Part shown: positions 18,703-26,766 of the stretch, piece after piece
Position numbering within the stretch: the first letter of the stretch is position 1
Layout of the letters: the number at the start of each line of letters is the position of its first letter
From: Sulfurimonas xiamenensis
Lineage (GTDB): Bacteria > Campylobacterota > Campylobacteria > Campylobacterales > Sulfurimonadaceae
Direction of reading: 5' to 3'
Assembly (NCBI RefSeq): GCF_009258045.1
Contig: NZ_CP041166.1
Location: 1,364,001 to 1,428,000, forward strand
Length of the DNA stretch: 64,000 nucleotides
Made by a program: the position numbers and the translations under genes
Notes under the pieces: model-generated
Database searches by the model: none
Told to the model about the DNA's origin: nothing
What the model saw: the letters and a program-made list of their open reading frames with translations, nothing else

Positions 18703-21700
18703 TTGGCTCTATTTTATTTACCATGGCATAAAGTGTGGGCAGATAAATAAGATTTAAAAATGTTCCCCAAACAAGACCAAAACCTAAAGATATTGCAATC
18801 GGTTGCAGTATAACAGCTTGTCCCGTTGCATAAAATATAAGTGAGAAGAGTCCTAAAAATGTTGTTACCGATGTTATAATAATTGGACGAAGTCTCAGTT
18901 TTGCTCTTTGTAGAAAATCTTCTAGCTTATGAGTTCCATGCAAAAAATCTATCATTATTATTCCATCATTAATAACAACGCCTGCTAATCCTAAAATTCC
19001 TATTATTGAAGCCATAGAGAGATTTATTCCCATTATTTTATGCCCAATCAGGGCTCCTAATACAGAGAGAGGAATAACGCTCATGACCATAAGCACATAT
19101 TTTATTTTTGAAAAAATAAGCAGCAGAGTTAAAAAAATCAAAAATATTGCTAAAAAAACTGCTTTTTTCATATCATTTTTCAATTGCTCATTCTTCTCTT
19201 TTTCTCCTAAAAGTTCAACATGCACACCCATTTTTGCTATTGAATCCAATGTCGGTTTTAATTTTTCTAAAATCTCTTCAGCTGTAATTTTTCTCTTATC
19301 AACATTAGCAAATACCGTTTTAATTATATTTCCATTGAGCTTGTCTATTTTTTCATAATCTTTTATCTCTGAAATATCGGCAATATCAGATAATTTCACA
19401 TATCTACCATCACTTAGCGCTAAATTAAAGTTTAAAAATCTTTCAATATTGTCTTTTGAACTATCTTCTGTTTTTATCTCCATTATTCCCGATTCATTAA
19501 AAGTGGTTGTCTGTTTTTGCTCTAAAAAATAAGCGCTAAGTGTTTTAGCAACAGAAGCTTCACTCAACCCCAAGCTTTCCCCATAAGAGTTTATTTTAAT
19601 TTTATACTCCATTTTTCCATATTTTATATTATTGCTATAATCTTTAATATACTCCATTTTAGAGAGTTCATCTTCTAGTTTTTTTATATTTTTTTGAAGT
19701 ATCTCATCATTGCTTCCAGATAAATTTATCTGAATATCGCTCTTAATAAGTCCCGGTTTATCTTCCATAACACCAAGATCTTCCATATTGTATTTACTTC
19801 TATAAACATCAATTATCTCTTTTGCTCGCGGAGAGAGTTCAAAGGTCTGTTTTTGTCTTATTTTATTAGGATTGTCAAATTCAAAACTAAAATTTAAAAT
19901 TGGATTTATATATTTGTCAACCCAGTTTGTATCAACCCTGTCATAAAGCTCCATGGTAATCATAAAAACACTATTGTTTCTTTGCGTCTCTCCTGAGAGG
20001 CTTCTTCTATAACCGACAACAGAAGATATTGCTTTAAGAGAAAACTCTTCTGAATGTTCCATCAGTTTTGCTTCAATCTCTTTTGATATCTCATATGTAT
20101 CTTCCAACGGAGTATTGATATTTAGTTTTCCTGATATATATAGATAGTTTCCATCAAAATTAGGAAAAAATTGAAATTTCATAGATTGTGCTATATAAAA
20201 GGTTGCCAGCGGAATTAAGATTAAAAAAAGCAACAATGATATTTTTTTAAAATGTAAAAAATGTAAAATCAGCCTAACATAAAACTTTTGTAAAGGTACC
20301 CAGCTAATTAAATTATTGCTTTTTCTTAAAAATTCCTGTGCATGAAGAGGCAAAAAGAAAAAACTCTCTATTAGAGAAGCTATTAAAATTATAACTACAG
20401 TAATAGGAATAAGCAAAATAAAAAGTGCTATCTCCCCCTGCATCATAAAGATGGGCAAAAATGCTGCTACTGTTGTTACAGTTGCAAGTGTTACGGGAAG
20501 CACCATCTCTTTAACACCTCTAATTGCAGCACTGTAATTGTCCATCCCTTCATCTATATATCGTTGAATATTTTCACCTACAACAATTGCATCATCAACT
20601 ACTATACCTATAACTATCAATGCTCCAAGCAAAGAAATCATATTTATTGAATATCCCAAATGGTAAATAGTTAAAAGTCCTATTATAAAAGAGAACGGAA
20701 TTCCAAGAGTCACAATAAATGCAACTCTTAAATTTATCAATATATACATTGATATAAAAACCAAAATCAGACCAAACATCAAATTTGAAATAATGGTATC
20801 CAGTCTCTCTTTTATGGGTTTAGAAGAGTCTTGATAAAAATTAAAATCAACTCCATCATAATTTTTTTCTATATTTTTAATATACTCTCTAAGTACTTTT
20901 GATAGAACAAGCGCATCACCTTTTGTTCCTTTTGATATAACTAAAGAAATTATTTTTTTATTGTTAAAAGTTGCCAAAGTTTCAGTCTGCGGATACTCTA
21001 TGCTTACCTCAGCTATATCACCCAGCTTTATATATTTTTCATCAATATTTAAAATGCTCTCTTTGTACTCTTGTGCGTCGGCTTTTCCGTTAACAGTTGA
21101 TACATAAGCAAATTTTCCTTTTTGCTCTATGTTGCCGACAGGATATATGTATGATAAATTTGCTATCGCTTTTTGTACACTTGCATGCTGAAGTCCATAT
21201 GCCAAAACCGCTTCTGAATCTATTTTAATAATCACCTCTTCATCAGAATCACCGCGAATCAAAACTTCACTAATATTATCTAGTTTTGATATTTTTGATT
21301 TCAAATCTTGGGCAATAAGAGTCAATTCGCCTATTGAGAGGGTAGATGATGAAAGAGCCAACCTTATAAGAGGTCTTGTTTTATCCAGCAACTGTGCAAC
21401 GGGTTCATTCATATCTGAAGGCAGATACTGTCTGCTTAGCGCTATGGCATCTTTCACACGACCAAGCGTTATCTCTTTATTTGCATTTTCATTAAGTGTT
21501 AACAGTATCGCAAATGCACCGGGAGTGATGGTGGTCTCTGTTTTATCAATACCGCTAATATTGCTTATCTCATCTTCTATATCACGAACAGCCATTTTGT
21601 CCATAATATTGGCGCTTGTTCCGCGGTAAGAGCCTAAAACACTGATTTTATCAAGTTCTACATCAGGAAAAATCTCTTTGGGTATTTTTATATAAGCATC

Positions 21701-21781
21701 AATGCCCATAAAAATTAGAAAAACCAGCAAAGCATAATTTAATCTGCTGTTTTTTATAAAATATTCAATAAATCTATTCAA
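18695..21781 (-). CDS. RND-superfamily efflux transporter (AcrB/HAE-like)
   Basis: The 1028-residue protein has the RND architecture: an N-terminal helix, a large periplasmic loop, a helix bundle (about 330-470), a second periplasmic loop and a C-terminal bundle (about 850-1020). The Asp pair of the proton relay is visible in IGIVVDDAIVVGENIQRY (about 395), and the second half carries VVINDGIIMIDFL. Such pumps export drugs, metals or lipids with proton influx. No membrane-fusion protein or outer-membrane channel is adjacent; the only close partner is an unknown gene 9 bp upstream. The substrate is unknown. Confidence 0.9.
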   Translation of the reverse strand: MNRFIEYFIKNSRLNYALLVFLIFMGIDAYIKIPKEIFPDVELDKISVLGSYRGTSANIMDKMAVRDIEDEISNISGIDKTETTITPGAFAILLTLNENANKEITLGRVKDAIALSRQYLPSDMNEPVAQLLDKTRPLIRLALSSSTLSIGELTLIAQDLKSKISKLDNISEVLIRGDSDEEVIIKIDSEAVLAYGLQHASVQKAIANLSYIYPVGNIEQKGKFAYVSTVNGKADAQEYKESILNIDEKYIKLGDIAEVSIEYPQTETLATFNNKKIISLVISKGTKGDALVLSKVLREYIKNIEKNYDGVDFNFYQDSSKPIKERLDTIISNLMFGLILVFISMYILINLRVAFIVTLGIPFSFIIGLLTIYHLGYSINMISLLGALIVIGIVVDDAIVVGENIQRYIDEGMDNYSAAIRGVKEMVLPVTLATVTTVAAFLPIFMMQGEIALFILLIPITVVIILIASLIESFFFLPLHAQEFLRKSNNLISWVPLQKFYVRLILHFLHFKKISLLLFLILIPLATFYIAQSMKFQFFPNFDGNYLYISGKLNINTPLEDTYEISKEIEAKLMEHSEEFSLKAISSVVGYRRSLSGETQRNNSVFMITMELYDRVDTNWVDKYINPILNFSFEFDNPNKIRQKQTFELSPRAKEIIDVYRSKYNMEDLGVMEDKPGLIKSDIQINLSGSNDEILQKNIKKLEDELSKMEYIKDYSNNIKYGKMEYKIKINSYGESLGLSEASVAKTLSAYFLEQKQTTTFNESGIMEIKTEDSSKDNIERFLNFNLALSDGRYVKLSDIADISEIKDYEKIDKLNGNIIKTVFANVDKRKITAEEILEKLKPTLDSIAKMGVHVELLGEKEKNEQLKNDMKKAVFLAIFLIFLTLLLIFSKIKYVLMVMSVIPLSVLGALIGHKIMGINLSMASIIGILGLAGVVINDGIIMIDFLHGTHKLEDFLQRAKLRLRPIIITSVTTFLGLFSLIFYATGQAVILQPIAISLGFGLVWGTFLNLIYLPTLYAMVNKIEPTK

Positions 21782-21790
21782 TGAACACTC

Positions 21791-22264
21791 TTATAAAAGC
21801 GATTTTATTACACTGCTTACACCCTGATGCAAGTTATAGTTTGCTATTGGAAAATCCAAAAATTCGTTTTGAAGATTTATACTGTTTTTTGATAGATAAT
21901 CGCCCAATATCTTTAAATCTATACTCTTATAATTTTTACAGACATTTTCATTAAGTTCAGTTCTTAACAAAACTCCCGCTTCATTGGATTTTTGAATCGT
22001 AAATGCCAAAGTTTTTAAACTTACAAGATCGCTCCACTTTAAAAAAAGTTCCGGAGTAAGCTCATCTTGAGCAATTCCTTCAGGACTAAAAAGCATATTT
22101 GCATCTCTTAGCGGAATCAAAACACTCAAAATAGCTTGACTAAAAGGGATTACTCTGTCTTTCCAAAAAGGAGACTCTTCTTTACTTTTTAGTTCATCTT
22201 CTAAAGTTTGTAAAATTGTTTGTATATCTGCATTTTTAAGAAGATCATAACTTTGCTGTTTCAT
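21791..22264 (-). CDS. Hypothetical protein upstream of the RND pump
   Basis: This 157-residue protein is not recognised. It appears soluble and helical (LKNADIQTILQTLEDELKSKEE at the start, FLKWSDLVSLKTLAFTIQK in the middle), with one cysteine and no signal peptide or membrane helix. It ends 9 bp before the RND pump start on the same strand and so is probably co-transcribed with it. It does not look like a membrane-fusion protein. A regulator or assembly helper of the pump is only a guess. Confidence 0.65.
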   Translation of the reverse strand: MKQQSYDLLKNADIQTILQTLEDELKSKEESPFWKDRVIPFSQAILSVLIPLRDANMLFSPEGIAQDELTPELFLKWSDLVSLKTLAFTIQKSNEAGVLLRTELNENVCKNYKSIDLKILGDYLSKNSINLQNEFLDFPIANYNLHQGVSSVIKSLL

Positions 22265-22349
22265 TCAAATACTCATTTTATATTAAATTTGTGCCATTAT
22301 AAAATACTTTTAGTATAATTTTGCTTTTATTATTATCTAGGAGCAAAAA

Positions 22350-23066
22350 TTGAAGTTATCTAAAACTTTTCTTACAAACAGCATCGCCGTAATACTTGTT
22401 TTTTTATCATTTTTATTTGAAAGTACTTTAAATTCTTTGTTGCTATATACAGGTTTATTTGCACTTTCGGGTGCAGTAACAAATCAACTTGCAATTCATA
22501 TGCTATTTGAAAAAGTACCTTTTTTATATGGTTCAGGAGTAATACCTGCTAGATTTGAAGCTTTTAAAGATGCTATTAAAAACCTTATGATGAGCCAATT
22601 TTTCACCCGAAATCAACTAGATAACTTTTTTAAAAGTGAAGAGAGAAAGATAAATTTAGTTCCTATTATAGAAAAAACTGATTTCTCACCCGCTTTTGAC
22701 GCGTTAAGCAAAACTGTTATGGAGTCCTCTTTTGGAGGAATGCTTGGGATGTTTGGAGGAGCAAATGCACTTGAAGGACTTCGTGAACCATTCTCTTTAA
22801 AAATGAAAAACGCCGTTATTAAAATAGTACAGAGCGAAACTTTTAACTACACTCTGCAAAAGCATCTGCAAAATTCATCTTTAAGTGAGGATATGATTCA
22901 ATCTATTGAAAATATTATTGAAATTAGATTAAACGAATTAACTCCACATATGGTAAAAGAGATAGTACAACAGCTTATAAAAGAACATCTCTCTTGGCTT
23001 ATAGTTTGGGGTGGAGTTTTTGGTGGACTGATTGGCTTGTTAAGTTCTTTTATGCTATCAATGTAG
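22350..23066 (+). CDS. DUF445 family membrane protein
   Basis: The 238-residue protein has N-terminal membrane helices (about 8-50), a long helical soluble region and a C-terminal helix (LIVWGGVFGGLIGLLSSFML). The signature TNQLAIHMLFEK followed by YGSGVIPARFEAFKDAI is characteristic of DUF445 (YheB/YjiN-related) proteins, whose role is not well established; an envelope function is usual speculation. The start is TTG at 22350 with a strong TAGGAG upstream. It is divergent from the unknown gene of the RND pair. Confidence 0.85.
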   Translation: MKLSKTFLTNSIAVILVFLSFLFESTLNSLLLYTGLFALSGAVTNQLAIHMLFEKVPFLYGSGVIPARFEAFKDAIKNLMMSQFFTRNQLDNFFKSEERKINLVPIIEKTDFSPAFDALSKTVMESSFGGMLGMFGGANALEGLREPFSLKMKNAVIKIVQSETFNYTLQKHLQNSSLSEDMIQSIENIIEIRLNELTPHMVKEIVQQLIKEHLSWLIVWGGVFGGLIGLLSSFMLSM

Positions 23067-23089
23067 CTTCAAACTTAACAAAATCCAAC

Positions 23090-23293
23090 TTAAGAGATTT
23101 CTATAACTACATCAGCAATCTCTATAATATCACCCACTTGAATCTTTGCTCTTTTTCTTAACTCAACTTCACCGTTTCTTCTGACATGACCATTAGCAAT
23201 TATTAGCTTTGCTTCTGCTCCGCTATCGACCAAATCTAGAACTTTTAAAAGTTTATAAAGTTCTATATACTCATCTTTTAACTTATAATTCAT
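23090..23293 (-). CDS. Small S4-domain RNA-binding protein
   Basis: The 67-residue protein is essentially a lone S4 RNA-binding domain, with LLKVLDLVDSGAEAKLIIANGHVRRNGEVELRKRAKI covering its helix-turn-strand core in two pieces (about 14-37 and 38-50). Such YbcJ/YaaA-like small proteins bind structured RNA, often ribosomal. AAGAAGAAAAGT precedes the ATG at 23293. It is a single gene, convergent with DUF445 and divergent from cspA across a 260 bp gap that holds the cspA promoter and leader. Confidence 0.88.
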   Translation of the reverse strand: MNYKLKDEYIELYKLLKVLDLVDSGAEAKLIIANGHVRRNGEVELRKRAKIQVGDIIEIADVVIEIS

Positions 23294-23424
23294 ACTTTTC
23301 TTCTTTATTTAAAATTTCTTATATAATTATAATATGAATAGATATAAAACATATATACAAATTATCGAAAATTGAAAATTATATAAAATTTTTATATTTA
23401 CATACAAAATTTAAAAACTTTTGA

Positions 23425-23554
23425 TATAATGTTTTTGATGAAAGATTTGTGTGTGTGAGCTCATCTATTAGTATATTCTGCTAGACAAACGACTCCCCTA
23501 TATTTTGACTCCTCTTCTAAAAGAAGTGAATTTTTACCAAAGAGGTACTACAAC
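23425..23554 (+). promoter_or_regulatory. cspA promoter (-10) and long 5' leader
   Basis: TATAAT lies at 23425-23430 (context TTTTGATATAATG), which would start transcription near 23437 and give a leader of about 118 nt before the cold-shock gene. Long structured leaders are a known feature of cspA-type mRNAs, acting as thermosensors. This leader has a small CTTCT/AGAAG hairpin at 23514-23526 before GTGAATTTTT, just upstream of the GAGGT ribosome binding site. Confidence 0.6.
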
Positions 23555-23773
23555 ATGGCAGAATTGCTAGACGGATCAGTTAAATGGTTCAATGAAGAAA
23601 AAGGTTATGGTTTTATTCAACAAGACAATGGTGGCAAAGATGTATTCGTACACTTTCGCCAAGTGAACAGAACGGGACCAGGTCGCGTCTCTTTAGCTGA
23701 AGGTCAAAGGGTAACTTTTGAACTAGGCGAAGGACAAAAAGGTCCTCAAGCTGAGAATGTAACTCCGCTATAA
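23555..23773 (+). CDS. cspA: Cold-shock protein (CspA family)
   Basis: The 72-residue single OB-fold protein binds single-stranded RNA and DNA and keeps mRNA unfolded. RNP1 is GYGFIQQ (about 18-24) and RNP2 is VFVHF (about 33-37); the N-terminal VKWFNEEKG and the late [17 protein letters not shown] are standard. ATG at 23555 follows AAAGAGGTACTACAAC. A strong intrinsic terminator follows, so it is a single-gene transcript. The long leader suggests post-transcriptional control. Confidence 0.95.
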   Translation: MAELLDGSVKWFNEEKGYGFIQQDNGGKDVFVHFRQVNRTGPGRVSLAEGQRVTFELGEGQKGPQAENVTPL

Positions 23774-23780
23774 CTTTTAT

Positions 23781-23807
23781 ATTGCAGGCTTAGCGCCTGC
23801 AATTTTT
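23781..23807 (+). terminator. Intrinsic terminator of cspA
   Basis: The 9 bp stem ATTGCAGGC / GCCTGCAAT with a five-base loop is followed by a T run, 8 bp after the cspA stop. Confidence 0.88.
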
Positions 23808-23994
23808 ATATAACTTTTTTATAAAACTAAAAATAGATTATATTTTCTTACTAATACCCTCAATTCTACAATACTCTATAATATATAAATTTACACTATA
23901 TTCAATTATTAAATAGGCTTTAAACAACTCTTGGATATAATCGCGAAAAATAAATAGGTGCGTAATATATGTGCCTGCATGAAAGAAACTAACA

Positions 23995-25599
23995 ATGGTA
24001 ACTGTACAAAATTTAACAATGCGTTATGGAAATAGAGTTCTATTTCAAGATATAAATTTAAAACTAGATCGTCATAAAAGATATGGACTTATCGGAGCAA
24101 ACGGTGCCGGAAAAACAACCTTTTTAAAAATACTTAGCGGTCAGATCAATGAATATGAGGGTGAAGTTATTATCCCAAAATCAAATAAAGTAGGTGTTTT
24201 AGGTCAAAATCAATATGCTTACGAAAACTTCACCATAGCAGATGCAGTTTTATATGGAAATAAAAGACTCTATGATGCAATAAAAGAGAAAGAGCATCTT
24301 TATGCAACAGGAGACTTTGAAGATGATTCTGTAAATAATCGCCTTGCAGAATTAGAAGTAATTTCCGTTGAAGAAGATCCTACCTATGAATATGATGTCA
24401 ATATTGCAAAAATATTAGAGAATGTGGGAATTCCTGCAAATCAGCACAATGAGCTTATGAGCACGCTTGACAGTGCAGATAAATTTAAAGTTCTTCTTGC
24501 ACAGGTTCTCTTTCCAAAACCTGATGTTTTGTTTTTAGATGAACCTACAAATAATCTTGATATTGAAACAATTAGCTGGCTAGAGGATGAACTAAAGCGT
24601 CATGAAGGTACTATGGTAGTTATTTCTCACGATAGACACTTTTTAAATGCTGTTGTAACAAATATTCTCGATGTTGATTATCAAAAAATTCGTGAGTTTA
24701 CGGGTAATTATGATGATTGGTATATTGCCGCAAATGTAATAGCAAAACAGCAAGAGCTTAACAATGCAAAAAAAGAGAAAGAAAAAGAGCAGCTAGAGGC
24801 TTTTGTACGCCGCTTTAGTGCAAATGCTTCAAAAGCAAAACAGGCAACTTCACGACAAAAGCAGCTTGAAAAACTAGTAATCGATGATATCAAGCCATCT
24901 TCACGCCGTGACCCGAGCATTGTTTTTAAAGCAAAAAGAGTTATGGGAGATGAAGCACTTCAAGTTATTGGAGTAAACCACTCTTACGGCGACAATGAAG
25001 TTTTAAAAGATATCAATCTTAAATTTGATCCGGATGAAAAAGTTGCTCTTATAGGTTCAAACGGTGTAGGTAAAACAACTCTGTTAAAGATTATAATGGA
25101 AGAGATGAAGCCGACAAGCGGAGAGATTCACTGGGGAGCAACCATAGAAAACAGCTATTTTCCTCAAGATACAGCAGACATTATCAAAGGTGATGGAACT
25201 CTATATGACTGGCTAAGAGGATTTGACCCAAAACGAGATATAGCAGAGATTAGAAACTGTTTGGGAAGAATGCTTTTCTCAGGCGAACAACAAGAAAAAT
25301 CGGTTGCTAGCATATCAGGTGGTGAAAAACATAGAATGATGCTCTCTAAAATGATGCTTGAGGGTGGAAACTTTTTGGTTCTGGATGAGCCTTCAAACCA
25401 TCTTGACCTTGAGGCAATCGTGGCACTTGGAGAGGCACTTTACAACTTTAAAGGCAATGTTATTTGTGTATCACATGACCGTGAACTTTTGGATGCATTT
25501 GCAAACCGCATAATCGAACTAAGAGAAGACGGCACTTTCGTAGATTTCAAAGGAAGTTATGAAGAGTTTGCAGAAGCTAAGGAAAAAGGTGAACTATAG
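23995..25599 (+). CDS. ABC-F family ATPase (YbiT-like translation factor)
   Basis: The 534-residue soluble protein has two ATP-binding cassettes and no membrane domain, the ABC-F layout; these act on ribosomes. Walker A motifs are GANGAGKTT (about 37-45) and GSNGVGKTT (about 354-362). LDEPTNNLDIE and LDEPSNHLDLE are the Walker B/D-loop regions. A charged linker (about 250-290) lies between the cassettes. YbiT/Uup-type housekeeping function is more likely than antibiotic resistance. The following gene overlaps its 3' end. Confidence 0.92.
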   Translation: MVTVQNLTMRYGNRVLFQDINLKLDRHKRYGLIGANGAGKTTFLKILSGQINEYEGEVIIPKSNKVGVLGQNQYAYENFTIADAVLYGNKRLYDAIKEKEHLYATGDFEDDSVNNRLAELEVISVEEDPTYEYDVNIAKILENVGIPANQHNELMSTLDSADKFKVLLAQVLFPKPDVLFLDEPTNNLDIETISWLEDELKRHEGTMVVISHDRHFLNAVVTNILDVDYQKIREFTGNYDDWYIAANVIAKQQELNNAKKEKEKEQLEAFVRRFSANASKAKQATSRQKQLEKLVIDDIKPSSRRDPSIVFKAKRVMGDEALQVIGVNHSYGDNEVLKDINLKFDPDEKVALIGSNGVGKTTLLKIIMEEMKPTSGEIHWGATIENSYFPQDTADIIKGDGTLYDWLRGFDPKRDIAEIRNCLGRMLFSGEQQEKSVASISGGEKHRMMLSKMMLEGGNFLVLDEPSNHLDLEAIVALGEALYNFKGNVICVSHDRELLDAFANRIIELREDGTFVDFKGSYEEFAEAKEKGEL

Positions 25600-26425
25600 A
25601 GATTTTTTAGGTCTTGGGATCGCAGGTAATTTTGCTCTGCACCTAGCTCAAGCAGGAGAATTAGAAGATTTTAAAGATGTTATCACGGCAGATGAGGCAG
25701 CACCTAAAGGGATGTTTCCTTTTTATCTGCCAAAAAGAGTCAGAGAAGCCAAAGAGATCTTAAGCACCTACCCTCTCTCAAGCTCCACCATTAAAATACC
25801 AAACAAAGAACTTAATATTCAAGCAGAGCCTGAAGTCGCTCTTATCTGCAGACTTGAATACGAAAACAACAAACCAAGCAAAATAATTCCTACACACTTT
25901 GGCGCATACAATGACTGTTCAATCAGAGTTGCAGGTGCTTCCAAGATAAGTGACAAAAAAAACTGGGGCGAAAATTCTAAAGGACTGAGTGAAAATCTCA
26001 TCAAAATAGACCGCTTTAGCGATGGCGGCATAATGGATAACTACTCCATTTGCAGTTTTTTAAAAAGAGATGGCAAACTTCATGCTTACGGTGAAAATGT
26101 TGAACTAAAAGGCTACAGCTACTTCTATGAAAAACTCCAAGAGTGGATGGTAGAGCAGATAAATATCCAGAGAGATTTCGGTCCCCTTGAGCCCTTAAGC
26201 GACTATATAGCATCATGTAATAATCCTTCAGATGCCATTATCAGCATAGGTGCCACAAGATATACTTCTTATGGAGAGAGCACATTTTTGCAAGAGGGAG
26301 ACGAGGTTTTTGTAGTGCTTTACAGTCATACGGAACTCTCTTTGGATGATGTAATCAAAAGCATAAAAAAGAGTAGTTTTGAGTCTTCAAATATGAGTCT
26401 TCTCAAACAAAAAGTAATCTTATGA
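25589..26425 (+). CDS. DUF5718 family protein, fumarylacetoacetase-like
   Basis: The protein is about 278 residues and begins NYRDFLGLGIAGNFALHLAQ. EPEVALICRLEY, FGAYNDCSIRV and IGATRYTSYGEST resemble in order the metal-site and core segments of fumarylacetoacetate-hydrolase-fold enzymes, and the family is catalogued as DUF5718. The catalytic reaction is unknown. I prefer GTG at 25589, because AAGGAAAAAG precedes it and it overlaps the ABC-F stop by 11 bp; an ATG at 25559 would give a 41 bp overlap. It overlaps the SUI1-like gene by 4 bp (ATGA), so the three genes are translationally coupled. Confidence 0.78.
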   Translation: MNYRDFLGLGIAGNFALHLAQAGELEDFKDVITADEAAPKGMFPFYLPKRVREAKEILSTYPLSSSTIKIPNKELNIQAEPEVALICRLEYENNKPSKIIPTHFGAYNDCSIRVAGASKISDKKNWGENSKGLSENLIKIDRFSDGGIMDNYSICSFLKRDGKLHAYGENVELKGYSYFYEKLQEWMVEQINIQRDFGPLEPLSDYIASCNNPSDAIISIGATRYTSYGESTFLQEGDEVFVVLYSHTELSLDDVIKSIKKSSFESSNMSLLKQKVIL

Positions 26426-26766
26426 GCAGAGGAAAAAAGCTTGACCTCTTTATCGGTGCAGAAATAGAAGATGGCTGGGCAAAAGTTGAGACTCCCAGAA
26501 AAAGTGTCATATCAGGTGAGATATTAGAGCCTTCTAAACATTTTTTAGTTTTTAAAAAAGAGAAGAGACGCGGCAAGACGGTAACTCTTGTCGGCGAATT
26601 TCATACACCGCAAAACGACTCAGAAGCACTGTTAAAGGCTTTAAAGAAAAAACTCGGCTGCGGCGGAACTTTTAAAGACGGCTGGATGGAGTTTCAAGGC
26701 GAACTTAAAGATAAATTAAGAGCTTTGCTTGCCCAAGATGGTTTTAGATTTAAGAGTGGACATTAG
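26422..26766 (+). CDS. SUI1/eIF1-like (YciH family) protein
   Basis: The 114-residue protein carries the SUI1 fold of eukaryotic eIF1 and bacterial YciH. KRRGKTVTLVGEF (about 48-60) and LKKKLGCGGTFKDGWMEFQG (about 75-94) match the conserved RNA-contacting segments, with a C-terminal LLAQDGFRFK. YciH-type proteins affect start-site fidelity or stress translation in vitro, though the physiological role is unsettled. It ends a three-gene run with the ABC-F protein and DUF5718 and overlaps the 3' end of the convergent putA by 17 bp, with no terminator between them. Confidence 0.88.
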   Translation: MSRGKKLDLFIGAEIEDGWAKVETPRKSVISGEILEPSKHFLVFKKEKRRGKTVTLVGEFHTPQNDSEALLKALKKKLGCGGTFKDGWMEFQGELKDKLRALLAQDGFRFKSGH

